Assembly (NCBI RefSeq): GCF_016901015.1
Contig: NZ_JAFEUP010000001.1
Location: 496,001 to 560,000 of the forward strand
From: Zestomonas insulae
Lineage (GTDB): Bacteria > Pseudomonadota > Gammaproteobacteria > Pseudomonadales > Pseudomonadaceae
DNA: 64,000 bases
Direction: 5' to 3'
Shown piece by piece: positions 1 to 9,911 of this stretch. The position numbers were made by a program, and so were the translations under genes. The notes beneath the pieces are model-generated. The model was not told the origin of the DNA. It did not search any database and saw only the letters and a list, made by a program, of their open reading frames with translations. Position 1 is the stretch's first letter; each line of letters begins with the position of its first letter.

Positions 1-290
1 ATGCGCGCCAGCAGCTCCGGCGCCGGCTGCAACTGCTCGTGGCGGCCGAGTTCCTCGAGCTGGCGGCAGAGTACCGCCAGGCGCGTGGCGCCCATGTTGC
101 TGCAGCTGCCCTTGAAGCTGTGCGCGGCCAGGCGCACGGCCTGGGCATCCGCCTGTTGCAGCGCGCCCTGCAGCGAGCGCAGGCGCTCGTCGGAGTCCGC
201 CAGGAAGGTATCCAGCAGCAGCGGATACTCGTCCTCCATGACGTCTTGCAAGGCCAGCAGCACGGCGCTGTCCAGATGCTCTTCGACCAC
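1..290 (-). CDS. hptB: Hpt-domain phosphotransfer protein, HptB-like (3' end outside window)
   Basis: The visible 96 residues form a histidine phosphotransfer domain. The phospho-acceptor region reads AAHSFKGSCSNMGA, matching the H-x-x-K-G pattern of Hpt helices, with His in the HSFKG motif accepting phosphate. The start is a GTG at 288-290 preceded by AGGGAG at good spacing; no better ATG lies in frame. The gene follows the HsbR-like regulator by about 80 bp on the same strand. In P. aeruginosa HptB collects phosphate from hybrid kinases and passes it to HsbR, which acts on HsbA and so on FlgM. The same three-gene order here supports that role. The C-terminus lies beyond base 1; what follows (fliK in some pseudomonads) cannot be seen. 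Confidence 0.8.
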   Translation of the reverse strand, partial: MVEEHLDSAVLLALQDVMEDEYPLLLDTFLADSDERLRSLQGALQQADAQAVRLAAHSFKGSCSNMGATRLAVLCRQLEELGRHEQLQPAPELLAR

Positions 291-369
291 CGTTGTTCTC
301 CCTGAAGGTAGTCGCTGGATTATGCCTGAACGGCAGCCCCGCGCCGGTTTTTTGCCGCGTGGGCCGGAG

Positions 370-2055
370 CTAGGCGGGCCAGGCGAACTCGACGCAGGCC
401 AGGCGCCCGCCGTCCTGCCAGGCGCAGCGCTCGCTCAGCTCGCGGACCAGGCTCAGGCCACGGCCGCTGAAACAGTCCAGCGCCGCCTGTTCGGCAAGCA
501 CCCGCTCGACGTCGAAACCGCCGCCACTGTCCTCGACCTTGATCTGCAGGCGCCCGCCATGCCCGTCGCCCTGCACCTGCAGGTGAAAGCGCACGAAGCC
601 ACTGTCGAGCTGGGCCAACCGTTCGCTGCGTTCGCGGTAGTAGTCGCCGAAGCCGATGGCGTCGCGCTTGAGCGCCGAATCCAGGCCCATCACCCCGTGT
701 TCCAGGGCGTTCGAGTACAGCTCGGCCAGCACGCTGTACAGCGCGCCGCCCTGGGCGCGCAGGCCGCGCACCTCGAGCAGCAGCTGCAAGAGGAACGGCA
801 GCGGGTTGAAGTCGCGCAGCGTGTCGCCGCGGAATTCGTAGCTGGCCGACCAGTCCAGCGGACTGTTCTGTCCGCTGTCGACGAAGGCCAGCGGCGGATG
901 CGGCAGCGCGTCCTCCTCGACCATGTCGATCTCGATCATGCTCACGTCGTCCTGCGCGGCGCCGCGGAAGCGCCCGAGCGCCTGCTGGATCTCTTCGAAC
1001 AGCCGCTCCGGCTGACGATTGGCGTCGAACACCTTAAGCAGGCGCTGTTCGCCGAACAGCTGCTGCTCGGCATTCTTCGCCTCGAGCACGCCGTCGGAAA
1101 GCAGGAACAGCCGATCGCCGGGGCTCAGCGGGAAGACTTCACAGGTGTCGTTGAACAGCTCCGGCTCCTGCACGCCGAGCGGCAGATGGCGCGACACCAG
1201 CGGCTCCCGCTCACCGCCGCGTAGCAGGTAGCCGTCGGGCAGACCGCCGTTCCATACCTTGAGCGTGCGGCGCTGGAAGCTGATGTTGACCAGCGTGGCG
1301 CAGCAGAACACCCCGAGCGGCAGGATGCGCTTGAGCTTGGCGTTCATCTCGCGAAGGATTTCGGTCATCGAGTGCCCTTTGGCGGTCATGCCATAGAACA
1401 CTTCGGCCAGCGGCATGGCGCCGATCGCCGCCGGCAAGCCGTGGCCGGTGAAGTCGCCGAGCAACACGTGCATGCCGCCGGACGGCTTGTAGGCGGCCAG
1501 CAGCAGGTCGCCGTTGAACAGCGCGTAGGGCGATTGCAGGTAGCGGATGTTCGGCGCGTCGAGGCAGCCGGAATGCGCGACCTTGTCGAACACCGCCTTG
1601 GCCACGCGCTGCTCGGTCAGCAGGTGCTCGTTGTGCCGGGCGATCAGGTCGCGCTGTTCGAGGATGGTCGCCTGCAGGCGACGCAGGCGGTCCATGGCCT
1701 TGATCTTGGCCTCAAGGATCACCCGGTTGTAGGGCTTGGCGAGGAAGTCGTCGCCGCCGGCCTCGAGGCAGCGCACCAGCGCTTCGCTCTCGGTCAGCGA
1801 GGTGAGGAAGATGATTGGCACCAACTCCTCGCCGGCCACCTGCTTGATGCGGCGCGCGGCCTCGAAGCCGTCCATCACCGGCATCAGCGCATCCATCAAC
1901 ACCAAGTGCGGGCGTTCCTGCTCGAACAGCGCCACGGCCTCCAGGCCATTGCTGGCAGTCAGCACGCGATGGCCCTGGCGGTTGACGATGGTCGACAGCA
2001 GCATGCGATCGGCCGGGTTGTCCTCGGCGATCAGCACGGAAAGTCTATTGGGCAT
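370..2055 (-). CDS. hsbR: Response regulator with PP2C phosphatase and anti-sigma-type kinase domains (HsbR-like)
   Basis: 561 residues in three parts. Residues about 5-120 are a receiver domain with the acidic pair ED at 11-12 and phospho-acceptor Asp55 in LVLMDALMPVMDG. Residues about 190-385 are a SpoIIE/PP2C-type phosphatase (LLGDFTGHGLPAA, LSDGVLEAKN). Residues about 420-560 are an HATPase of the SpoIIAB/RsbW type (N-box ELYSNALEHG, then VEDSGGGFD). This is the HsbR architecture: phosphorylation by HptB switches it from kinase to phosphatase of the STAS protein HsbA. The gene starts 5 bp after the hsbA stop, so the two are almost certainly co-transcribed. In P. aeruginosa PAO1 the orthologues lie next to flgM and cheR1; here they follow fliJ. 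Confidence 0.9.
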   Translation of the reverse strand: MPNRLSVLIAEDNPADRMLLSTIVNRQGHRVLTASNGLEAVALFEQERPHLVLMDALMPVMDGFEAARRIKQVAGEELVPIIFLTSLTESEALVRCLEAGGDDFLAKPYNRVILEAKIKAMDRLRRLQATILEQRDLIARHNEHLLTEQRVAKAVFDKVAHSGCLDAPNIRYLQSPYALFNGDLLLAAYKPSGGMHVLLGDFTGHGLPAAIGAMPLAEVFYGMTAKGHSMTEILREMNAKLKRILPLGVFCCATLVNISFQRRTLKVWNGGLPDGYLLRGGEREPLVSRHLPLGVQEPELFNDTCEVFPLSPGDRLFLLSDGVLEAKNAEQQLFGEQRLLKVFDANRQPERLFEEIQQALGRFRGAAQDDVSMIEIDMVEEDALPHPPLAFVDSGQNSPLDWSASYEFRGDTLRDFNPLPFLLQLLLEVRGLRAQGGALYSVLAELYSNALEHGVMGLDSALKRDAIGFGDYYRERSERLAQLDSGFVRFHLQVQGDGHGGRLQIKVEDSGGGFDVERVLAEQAALDCFSGRGLSLVRELSERCAWQDGGRLACVEFAWPA

Positions 2056-2060
2056 GGCCG

Positions 2061-2366
2061 TCAGGCGATCTGGAACAGCTGCCCGAAGTTGGAAATCGCG
2101 AGGATCTTGCGCACGTCGGGGTTGCAGTTGACCAGGCTGATCTGCGCATGGTCGCCGCCGGCGTGATCGCGCAGCAGCAGAAGCATGCCAAGTGCCGAGC
2201 TGTCGAGGTAGGTGGTGCCGTCGAGATCGATCACGTAGCGCTTCGGCGAGCTGCCGACGCGCTCGTAGGCGTCGCGAAATTCCTGGTGCGCGCCGAAATC
2301 GAATCGTCCCTGAATCGAAATGGTGAGTTCCTGACCATCGGCCGACGGTTGCGCGGTGATCGCCAT
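2061..2366 (-). CDS. hsbA: STAS-domain anti-anti-sigma factor, HsbA-like
   Basis: 101 residues, a single STAS domain. The motif TTYLDSSALGMLLLL carries the phosphorylatable serine; Ser56 in DSSALG is at the position reported for HsbA. The ATG at 2364-2366 follows AAGGAG with good spacing; in-frame upstream sequence lacks family similarity. In P. aeruginosa unphosphorylated HsbA binds the anti-sigma factor FlgM and frees FliA, whereas the phosphorylated form binds the diguanylate cyclase HsbD. The gene is followed 5 bp later by its kinase/phosphatase. A 103-bp gap separates it from fliJ, so a separate promoter is possible, but I could not find a convincing one. Confidence 0.88.
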   Translation of the reverse strand: MAITAQPSADGQELTISIQGRFDFGAHQEFRDAYERVGSSPKRYVIDLDGTTYLDSSALGMLLLLRDHAGGDHAQISLVNCNPDVRKILAISNFGQLFQIA

Positions 2367-2469
2367 GCCCTGCTCCTTAAAGTACGTCTTGCTGCGAAAG
2401 GTGAAGATGTAGCACCCGCCGTCGGCAGCGGCAACAGGCGGAGATGGCTTCGTGCCAGAAAAACTCGCG

Positions 2470-2916
2470 CTACGACTCCTGTTGCCGCAGCCGCTGCGAC
2501 AACTCGTCGAGCAGGCGCTGCTCGCGCTTGTCGGCGGCCAGCCGCGCTTCATCCTGGTAACGCTGCACCAGCTTGCGCAGGCCTTCGAGGCGCGCATAGC
2601 GCTCCTGCCAGACGGCGCGCGCCTTGTCGAGATTCTGGCGGTGCCAGGCGACGCTGCGCATCTGCTGGCCGATGGCGCCCTCCAGTTGCGAGAGGAAGCG
2701 CTGGTAGTTCATCAGCCATTGCCCGGACACGCCGTTGCGGCCTTCGGTGAGCCACTGCTGCTGGTAGTCCGAGCGATAGCGCTCGAGTTCGCCGAGCTTA
2801 CCTTCGGCCTGGCCGACCAGGCCCTGGAAATGCCCGAGCTGACGCGCCGCCTCGCGCTCGGCCTTCTCCGCCATATCGATTACCGGGGCCAGGCGTTTGG
2901 CGCGACTGAGGGTCAT
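2470..2916 (-). CDS. fliJ: Flagellar export chaperone/stalk protein FliJ
   Basis: 148 residues, typical FliJ length and composition: almost entirely charged and heptad-rich (KAEREAARQLGHFQGLV onward), predicted as an antiparallel coiled coil. FliJ is the stalk that sits in the FliI ATPase hexamer and contacts FlhA, helping energise type III export of rod, hook and filament subunits. It starts 19 bp after the fliI stop and ends the fliEFGHIJ operon. Identification rests on position after fliI, length and coiled-coil character rather than on sharp motifs, because the family is weakly conserved. Confidence 0.9.
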   Translation of the reverse strand: MTLSRAKRLAPVIDMAEKAEREAARQLGHFQGLVGQAEGKLGELERYRSDYQQQWLTEGRNGVSGQWLMNYQRFLSQLEGAIGQQMRSVAWHRQNLDKARAVWQERYARLEGLRKLVQRYQDEARLAADKREQRLLDELSQRLRQQES

Positions 2917-2935
2917 CGGCGCTTATCCGTCGCCG

Positions 2936-4282
2936 TCACTGACCGAACACCGTGGCCAGCTGCGCCGAACTCTGGGTCAGCCCCTCGCTGGCACGCAGGG
3001 CTTGGCGCAGGTACTGCTGCATGGCCGGCAGCTTGGCGATCGCCAGGTCAGTATCCGGGTCACCGCCGGCCACGTAGGCGCCGACGCTGATCAGGTCGCG
3101 GCTCTGCTGGTAGCGCGACCACAGCTGCTTGAAGCGCTGCGCCTGGCGCATGTGTTCTTCGCTGACCACCTGCGGCATGACCCGGCTGATCGACTGTTCG
3201 ATGTCGATGGCCGGGTAATGGCCCTCCTCGGCCAGGCGCCGCGACAGCACGAAGTGGCCGTCGAGCACGCCGCGCGCCGAGTCGGCGATCGGGTCCTGCT
3301 GGTCGTCGCCTTCCGAGAGCACGGTGTAGAAGGCAGTGATCGAGCCGCCGCCGGCCTCGGCATTGCCGGCACGTTCGACCAGCTTGGGCAGCTTGGCGAA
3401 CACCGACGGCGGATAGCCCTTGGTCGCCGGCGGCTCACCGATGGCCAGGGCGATTTCGCGCTGGGCCTGGGCGTAACGGGTCAGCGAGTCCATCAGCAGC
3501 AGGACGTTCTTGCCCTTGTCGCGGAAGTATTCGGCGATGCGCGTGCAGTACATCGCCGCGCGCAGGCGCATCAGCGGCGCATCGTCGGCCGGCGAGGCGA
3601 CCACCACGGCGCGCTTCAGGCCTTCCTCGCCAAGGATGTGGTCGATGAATTCCTTGACCTCGCGACCCCGTTCGCCGATCAGGCCGACGACGATGATTTC
3701 CGCCTCGGTGAAGCGCGTCATCATGCCAAGCAGCACCGACTTACCGACGCCGGTACCGGCGAACAGACCGAGACGCTGGCCGCGGCCGACCGTCAACAAT
3801 CCGTTGATGCAGCGAATGCCGACATCCAGCGGCTGGCTGATCGGGTCGCGGTTGAGCGGGTTGATGGTCGGTCCGTCCATTGGCACCCAGTCTTCGGCCC
3901 GCATGCGGCCCTTGCCGTCCAGCGCGTTGCCGGCGCCGTCGAGCACCCGGCCGAGCATGCTCATGCCCATCGGCAGGCGCCCGGTGTCCGGCAGCGGCAC
4001 CACACGCGCACCTGGGGCGATGCCGGCCAGGCTGCCGACCGGCATGAGGAAAATCTTGCTGCCGGAGAAGCCCATCACCTCGGCCTCGACCTGCACCGGG
4101 TGGTATTCCCCGTCGTTGATCACTAGGCAGCGACTGCCGACCGCGGCGCGCAGACCTTCGGCCTCCAGAGTCAGGCCGACCATGCGCAGCAGGCGGCCTT
4201 CCACCACCGGCTGCTCGGGGAGGTGTACCGCCTCGGTGTAGCCGGCCAGGCGCTTGGCGAAGCTGGTGCGCTCAAGACGCAT
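2936..4282 (-). CDS. fliI: Flagellum-specific export ATPase FliI
   Basis: 448 residues. The Walker A motif [11 protein letters not shown] lies near residue 170, Walker B is in [13 protein letters not shown], and the family block [18 protein letters not shown] is intact. Similar to F1-ATPase beta subunit. FliI forms the hexameric cytoplasmic ATPase of the flagellar type III secretion system; FliH regulates it and FliJ forms its stalk. Its start overlaps the 3' end of fliH by 11 bp, so the two are translationally coupled. No odd features were seen. Confidence 0.97.
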   Translation of the reverse strand: MRLERTSFAKRLAGYTEAVHLPEQPVVEGRLLRMVGLTLEAEGLRAAVGSRCLVINDGEYHPVQVEAEVMGFSGSKIFLMPVGSLAGIAPGARVVPLPDTGRLPMGMSMLGRVLDGAGNALDGKGRMRAEDWVPMDGPTINPLNRDPISQPLDVGIRCINGLLTVGRGQRLGLFAGTGVGKSVLLGMMTRFTEAEIIVVGLIGERGREVKEFIDHILGEEGLKRAVVVASPADDAPLMRLRAAMYCTRIAEYFRDKGKNVLLLMDSLTRYAQAQREIALAIGEPPATKGYPPSVFAKLPKLVERAGNAEAGGGSITAFYTVLSEGDDQQDPIADSARGVLDGHFVLSRRLAEEGHYPAIDIEQSISRVMPQVVSEEHMRQAQRFKQLWSRYQQSRDLISVGAYVAGGDPDTDLAIAKLPAMQQYLRQALRASEGLTQSSAQLATVFGQ

Positions 4283-5066
4283 GGGGCGCGCTCGGCGGGT
4301 CGAGGTCGATGCTGATGTCGCTGCCGAGCGGATGCACCGCCTGTTCGCGCTGCTGCTCGAACAGTTGCTTGATCGCCTGGCTCAGGCGCGTCTCGACACT
4401 GGCGTCGATGCGGCTGTGTTCGGTTTCCACTCGGCAACCGCCGGGCAGCAGGGCTTCGTCTTCGAGGATGCGCCAGTTCTCTTCGTGGCGTTCGCGCAGC
4501 GCCTTGACCACTGCGAAGTCCTGCGGATTGACGTGGATGCGCACGTTGGCACTGCCCATCGGCAGCAGCTTGAGCGATTCGCGCAGCACGTGACGCACCT
4601 GGCTGGAATCCAGCGCCAGCTCGCGCTGGATCACCTCGCGGGTGACGTGGCCGACCAGGGTGACCATGGCGTGTTCGAGCTGGCGATCCTGCTCGGCTAT
4701 CGGTTCCATCAGCTGGCCGAGCACCCGCTCGAGGCTGTCCAGCTTGAGCGCCAGGGCCTGGTCGGATTCCTGCTTGGCCTTCAGCTGGCCGGCGTGGAAA
4801 CCGTCCTTCTCGCCAGTGGCGAAGCCTTCGTTGTAGGCCTCCTGGCGAATCGCCTCGAGTTCCTCGAGGGTGAACGGCATGACGGTCTCGACCGGCACTT
4901 CTTCGCTCGGCTGCGGCTCGGGCTCGGGTGCCGGGGCCGGCTCGCTGAGCGGCTCTGCGTCGCCGAGCAGCGCGCCGCCGGCGTCGAAGCTCGGCAAGGC
5001 CCAACGGTCAAAGACGCTGACGTCCTTGGCGCGGATCAGTTCGCTGGGATTGTCTTTGCTCGACAT
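4272..5066 (-). CDS. fliH: Flagellar assembly protein FliH (export ATPase regulator)
   Basis: 264 residues. The N-terminal part (residues about 25-60) is acidic and rich in Pro and Glu ([14 protein letters not shown]). A coiled-coil middle follows, with small-x-x-x-small spacing around [21 protein letters not shown], and then a C-terminal V-ATPase subunit-E-like domain. FliH dimers bind FliI and tether it to FliN at the C-ring. The stop overlaps fliI. Upstream, a 116-bp spacer separates it from fliG, unusually long for this operon and full of inverted repeats, so FliH translation is not coupled to FliG here. Confidence 0.94.
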   Translation of the reverse strand: MSSKDNPSELIRAKDVSVFDRWALPSFDAGGALLGDAEPLSEPAPAPEPEPQPSEEVPVETVMPFTLEELEAIRQEAYNEGFATGEKDGFHAGQLKAKQESDQALALKLDSLERVLGQLMEPIAEQDRQLEHAMVTLVGHVTREVIQRELALDSSQVRHVLRESLKLLPMGSANVRIHVNPQDFAVVKALRERHEENWRILEDEALLPGGCRVETEHSRIDASVETRLSQAIKQLFEQQREQAVHPLGSDISIDLDPPSAPHAS

Positions 5067-5105
5067 GACTGGCTTCGCTCGAATCTGGATAGGCGGATGA
5101 AACGG

Positions 5106-5159
5106 CCCTCACCCTACCCTTCTCCCGGTGGAGAGGGAACCGGCCGCGTGGTGCGGCCG
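5106..5159. repeat. Inverted-repeat cluster in the fliG-fliH spacer
   Basis: Two palindromic units lie side by side. Positions 5106-5137 hold a CCCTCACCCTACCCTTCTCC half facing GGAGAGGG, resembling the GGGAGAGGG-type intergenic repeats scattered in many proteobacteria. Positions 5141-5159 hold CGGCCGC and GCGGCCG arms around a GTGGT loop. They occupy the middle of a 116-bp gap in an operon where other junctions overlap or are under 20 bp. I infer a repeat insertion; copy number elsewhere in the genome is unknown. Confidence 0.55.
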
Positions 5160-5182
5160 CTGCGGGCGAGCGGTGGCGCGGC

Positions 5183-6199
5183 CTAGAGCATTTCCTCGCC
5201 ACCCTTGCCGCCGAGCACGATCTCGCCGGCTTCGGCCATGCGCCGGGCAATGGTGAGGATTTCCTTCTGCGCCGCCTCGACTTCGCTGACCCGCACCGGG
5301 CCGCGCGCCTCCAGGTCGTCGCGCAGCAGTTCGGCGGCGCGTTTGGACATGTTCTTGAACACCTTCTCCTTGACCGCATCGTCCGAGCCCTTGAGGGCCA
5401 GCACCAGCACGTCGGAGGAGACTTCGCGCATCAGCGCCTGGATGCCGCGGTCGTCGACGTCGGCGAGGTTGTCGAAGACGAACATCAGGTCTTCGATCTG
5501 CGTCGACAAATCGGCGTCCATCTCGCGGATCGAGTCCATCAACTGGCCTTCGATCGAGCTGTCGAGGAAGTTCATGATGTCCGCCGCGCGCTTGACCCCA
5601 CCCATGGTCGCCCGCGAGGTGTTGGCGTTGCCGGAGAACTGTTTCTCGAGGATCAGGTTGAGTTCCTTGAGCGCCGCCGGCTGCACGGTATTCAGCGAGG
5701 AGACGCGCAGGACGATGTCGAGGCGCACCTTGTGGTCGAAGTGGCCGAGCACTTCGCCGGCCTGGTCGGGATCAAGGTAGGCGACCACGATGGCCTGGAT
5801 CTGCGGGTGCTCGTAGCGGATCACGTCGGCCACGGCGCGCGGCTCCATCCATTTCAGGCTGTCCAGGCCGCTGGTGCTGCCACCGAGCAGGATGCGGTCG
5901 ATCAGGTTGCCGGCTTTGTCCTCGCCGAGCGCCTGGGTGAGCATGCGGCGGATGTAGCTGTCGGCGCCGACGCCGAGGCTGGTCTGGTCGCCGACGATGT
6001 CGACGAACTCGCCCATCACCTGCTCGACCTGCTCGCGCTGGATGTTGCGCATCTGCGCCATCGCCACGCCGACGCGCTGCACTTCCTTCGGGCCGAGGTG
6101 GCGCAGCACCTGCGCGGCGTCGGTCTCGCCGAGCGACAGCAGCAGTACGGCGGCCTTGTCGACCTTGTTCAGTTTGGGGGCGACGCGATTCTCACTCAT
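5183..6199 (-). CDS. fliG: Flagellar motor switch protein FliG
   Basis: 338 residues, normal FliG length. The N-terminal domain (AAVLLLSLGETDAAQVLRHL) binds FliF, a middle domain binds FliM, and the C-terminal torque helix region carries the charged residues near KNMSKRAAELLRDDLEARGPVR that interact with stator protein MotA. FliG transmits stator torque to the MS ring. Its start overlaps the end of fliF by 8 bp. The TAG stop is followed by the repeat-bearing spacer before fliH. Confidence 0.97.
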   Translation of the reverse strand: MSENRVAPKLNKVDKAAVLLLSLGETDAAQVLRHLGPKEVQRVGVAMAQMRNIQREQVEQVMGEFVDIVGDQTSLGVGADSYIRRMLTQALGEDKAGNLIDRILLGGSTSGLDSLKWMEPRAVADVIRYEHPQIQAIVVAYLDPDQAGEVLGHFDHKVRLDIVLRVSSLNTVQPAALKELNLILEKQFSGNANTSRATMGGVKRAADIMNFLDSSIEGQLMDSIREMDADLSTQIEDLMFVFDNLADVDDRGIQALMREVSSDVLVLALKGSDDAVKEKVFKNMSKRAAELLRDDLEARGPVRVSEVEAAQKEILTIARRMAEAGEIVLGGKGGEEML

Positions 6200-7982
6200 C
6201 GGCGTTAATCCACTCTTTCACGACTTGGGCCACGCGGCCCGGGTCATCGGCGACCAGGCTCTTGATCGCGTTCAGTTGCGCTTCATAACCCTCGGTCGGG
6301 CTCGGCAGCAGGATACGCTGCGGCCCGCCCAGGCTCACCCGGTCGGCCGACAATTCGCCGTCCAGGCCGGCCATGTCGCCCATCTCCAGATCGCCGCCGG
6401 CACCGCCGACCGCCAGCTCGCGGCTCTTGCTGCCGCTGATGTTGTTCAGCACCGGACGCAGCACGCCGAACACCAGGACCAGGATGAACAGCACGCCGAG
6501 CACTTGCTTGACGATGTCCCAGAACCACGGCTGGGTGTAGAACGGGATGTCGATGACTTCCTCGCCCTGGTGCGCGGTGAACGGCGTGTTGATCACGCTG
6601 ACGCTGTCACCGCGGCTGGCGTCGAAGCCCACCGCGTCCTGCACCAGGCGGGTCAGACGGGCGATCTCCGCGGCATTCCACGGCACATGGGTGGTTTCGC
6701 CGGTCTTGGCGTCGACCTTGACCTGGTCATCGACCACCACCGCGACAGAAAGCCGACGCACACGGCCGGACTGCTGCTTGGTGTAGCTCACCGAGCGGTC
6801 CAGCTCGAAGTTGCGCGTCGATTGCTCGCGCTTGTCCGCCGGGTACGGCGCCAGCTTGGGCTGGCCGGTGGCCGGGTCCATGATCTGCTGGCCATTGGCG
6901 TCGAGCAGCGGCTGGCCGGCGGCGATCGGGCCGGACGGGCTCGGCGCGGCGGCGGTGGCCTTTTCCGGCGCGGCGCCGGCGGCCGGCGGCTGGTTGGACA
7001 GCGCGCCAGGCACGCCTTGCGGCGGTAGGCTGCTCTGGCGTTCTTCGTTGACCCGTTGCTCGCTGCGCAGGGCCGGCTGGTCCGGGTTGAACATCTCCGA
7101 GGTGGATTCCACCGCGCTGAAGTCGACGTCGGCGGAGACCTCGGCCTTGTAGCGGTCGCTGCCCAGTACCGGGCGCAGGATATTGTCGACGCGCTGGCCG
7201 AGCGTGCCTTCCAGACGGCGGGTGTAATCGAGCTGCTTGCCGGCCATGGTCAGCTCGGACAGTTCCTGCTGATCGGACAGCAGGTTGCCCTTCTGGTCGA
7301 CCACGGTGACCTGCGACTTGTCGAGTTCCGGCACGCTGGTGGCGACCAGATTGACGATCGCCATGACCTGGCTCGGCTCCAGCGAACGGCCCGGGTACAA
7401 CTCGACCAGCACCGAGGCGGTCGGCTTGCGCTCGTCGCGGACGAACACCGAGCTCTTCGGAATCGCCAGGTGCACGCGTGCACCCTTGACGTTGTTGAGG
7501 CTGGCCACGGTGCGCCCCAGCTCGCCTTCCAGGCCGCGACGGTAGCGGGTGGTTTCCATGAACTGGCTGGTGCCTAGGCCCTGATCCTTGTCGAGGATCT
7601 CGAAGCCGATGTTGCTGTCCTGCGGGGCGATGCCGGAGCTGGCCATCTTCATCCGCGCACGGGCCAGGTCGTCGGCCTTGACCAGCAGGGCGCCGGAATT
7701 CGGCTCGATGGTGTACTTGATGTCAGCCGCCGCCAGCGTCTCGGTGACCTGATTGGCGTCGATGCCCGACAGGCTGCTGAACAGCGGGCGGTAATCCGGC
7801 TGTTGCGACCACAGCACCACGGCAAAACCGACGGCGACACTGGCGGCCAGGCCGACCAGCAGGCCGATCTGCCGCAGCATGCTCATCTGCGAGAGGTTTT
7901 CCAGGAACGACAGGCCGAACAACGGCTTCTTTTCCGGGGCGTCCGCCTTGGCGGGGACGGTGGCGATCACTGCGTCAGACAT
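6192..7982 (-). CDS. fliF: Flagellar MS-ring protein FliF
   Basis: 596 residues. There are two transmembrane segments: one near residues 34-57 (IGLLVGLAASVAVGFAVVLW) and one near 485-508 (VLGVLFILVLVFGVLRPVL). Between them are periplasmic ring-building domains (GSSGIAPQ-like region, RRGLEGELGRTVASL) and a Pro/Ala-rich disordered stretch around residues 315-365. The cytoplasmic C-terminus, ending VKEWINADE, binds FliG. FliF is the first-assembled basal-body ring and houses the export gate. It follows fliE by 14 bp and overlaps fliG by 8 bp. Confidence 0.97.
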   Translation of the reverse strand: MSDAVIATVPAKADAPEKKPLFGLSFLENLSQMSMLRQIGLLVGLAASVAVGFAVVLWSQQPDYRPLFSSLSGIDANQVTETLAAADIKYTIEPNSGALLVKADDLARARMKMASSGIAPQDSNIGFEILDKDQGLGTSQFMETTRYRRGLEGELGRTVASLNNVKGARVHLAIPKSSVFVRDERKPTASVLVELYPGRSLEPSQVMAIVNLVATSVPELDKSQVTVVDQKGNLLSDQQELSELTMAGKQLDYTRRLEGTLGQRVDNILRPVLGSDRYKAEVSADVDFSAVESTSEMFNPDQPALRSEQRVNEERQSSLPPQGVPGALSNQPPAAGAAPEKATAAAPSPSGPIAAGQPLLDANGQQIMDPATGQPKLAPYPADKREQSTRNFELDRSVSYTKQQSGRVRRLSVAVVVDDQVKVDAKTGETTHVPWNAAEIARLTRLVQDAVGFDASRGDSVSVINTPFTAHQGEEVIDIPFYTQPWFWDIVKQVLGVLFILVLVFGVLRPVLNNISGSKSRELAVGGAGGDLEMGDMAGLDGELSADRVSLGGPQRILLPSPTEGYEAQLNAIKSLVADDPGRVAQVVKEWINADE

Positions 7983-7996
7983 GGATCAGTCCTGTC

Positions 7997-8326
7997 TCAA
8001 ACCGGCATTTGCATGATGTCTTGGTAGGCCTGAACCAGCTTGTTCCGCACCTGGGTCATGGCCTGGAAGGAAACGCTGGCTTTCTGCTGAGCGATCATTA
8101 CGTCGGTCAGATCGACGCCGCTCTTGCCGATTTCAAAGGCGGTGGCCAACTGATTGGAGGCCTGCTGGGTCTCGTTCACTTTGTTGACCGCCTGGCCGAG
8201 CATGTCGGAAAAGCTCGGCGCGCCGGCGACCGGCGCCACGGCGGCGGGCTTGTTGCGCGCCATCGCCTCCATCTGCATGGAGCGCATTTCCAACATCAGA
8301 CGATTGAATTCGATACCCTGGCTCAT
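7997..8326 (-). CDS. fliE: Flagellar hook-basal body complex protein FliE
   Basis: 109 residues, family-typical. Conserved features are [16 protein letters not shown] and the C-terminal block [30 protein letters not shown]. FliE is the adapter between the MS ring and the proximal rod and is the first export substrate. It is the first gene of fliEFGHIJ and has a near-consensus sigma-54 promoter about 55 bp upstream; GGGAGGAAGT before the ATG is a strong ribosome site. Confidence 0.96.
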   Translation of the reverse strand: MSQGIEFNRLMLEMRSMQMEAMARNKPAAVAPVAGAPSFSDMLGQAVNKVNETQQASNQLATAFEIGKSGVDLTDVMIAQQKASVSFQAMTQVRNKLVQAYQDIMQMPV

Positions 8327-8379
8327 ACTTCCTCCCGCGAGCGGTTTTTTGACACCGCGTGGCGCTTTGAAGGGGTATC

Positions 8380-8396
8380 TGCAACTAGGGTGCCAA
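8380..8396 (-). promoter_or_regulatory. Sigma-54 (RpoN) promoter of fliE operon
   Basis: On the minus strand the sequence reads TTGGCACCCTAGTTGCA. GG at -24 and GC at -12 are separated by exactly 10 bp, close to the TGGCAC-N5-TTGC consensus. It lies about 55 bp upstream of the fliE ATG. FleQ is the expected activator in Pseudomonas. Confidence 0.9.
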
Positions 8397-8442
8397 GTAG
8401 AAGCGACCGGCGAAGGGAAAGCCTTAAGCCGCGCACAAATGC

Positions 8443-8473
8443 AAAAAGCCCCGGACCGACGCCGGGGCTTTTT
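8443..8473 (-). terminator. Intrinsic terminator after fleR
   Basis: Perfect 12-bp stem (AAAAAGCCCCGG with CCGGGGCTTTTT) around a 7-nt loop with a T-run on the minus strand, beginning about 27 bp past the fleR stop. It separates fleSR transcription from the fliE promoter. Confidence 0.88.
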
Positions 8474-8499
8474 CGTTAATGCCGCGCCCTGCCCTCGCC

Positions 8500-9906
<1,407 letters not shown>

Positions 9907-9911
9907 CGGCG

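Noticed and set aside
2367..2469. Sigma-54 promoter before hsbA
   Set aside because: A TGGCACG box is present on the minus strand, but the bases 10 bp downstream of GG are TC, not GC, so the -12 element is absent.
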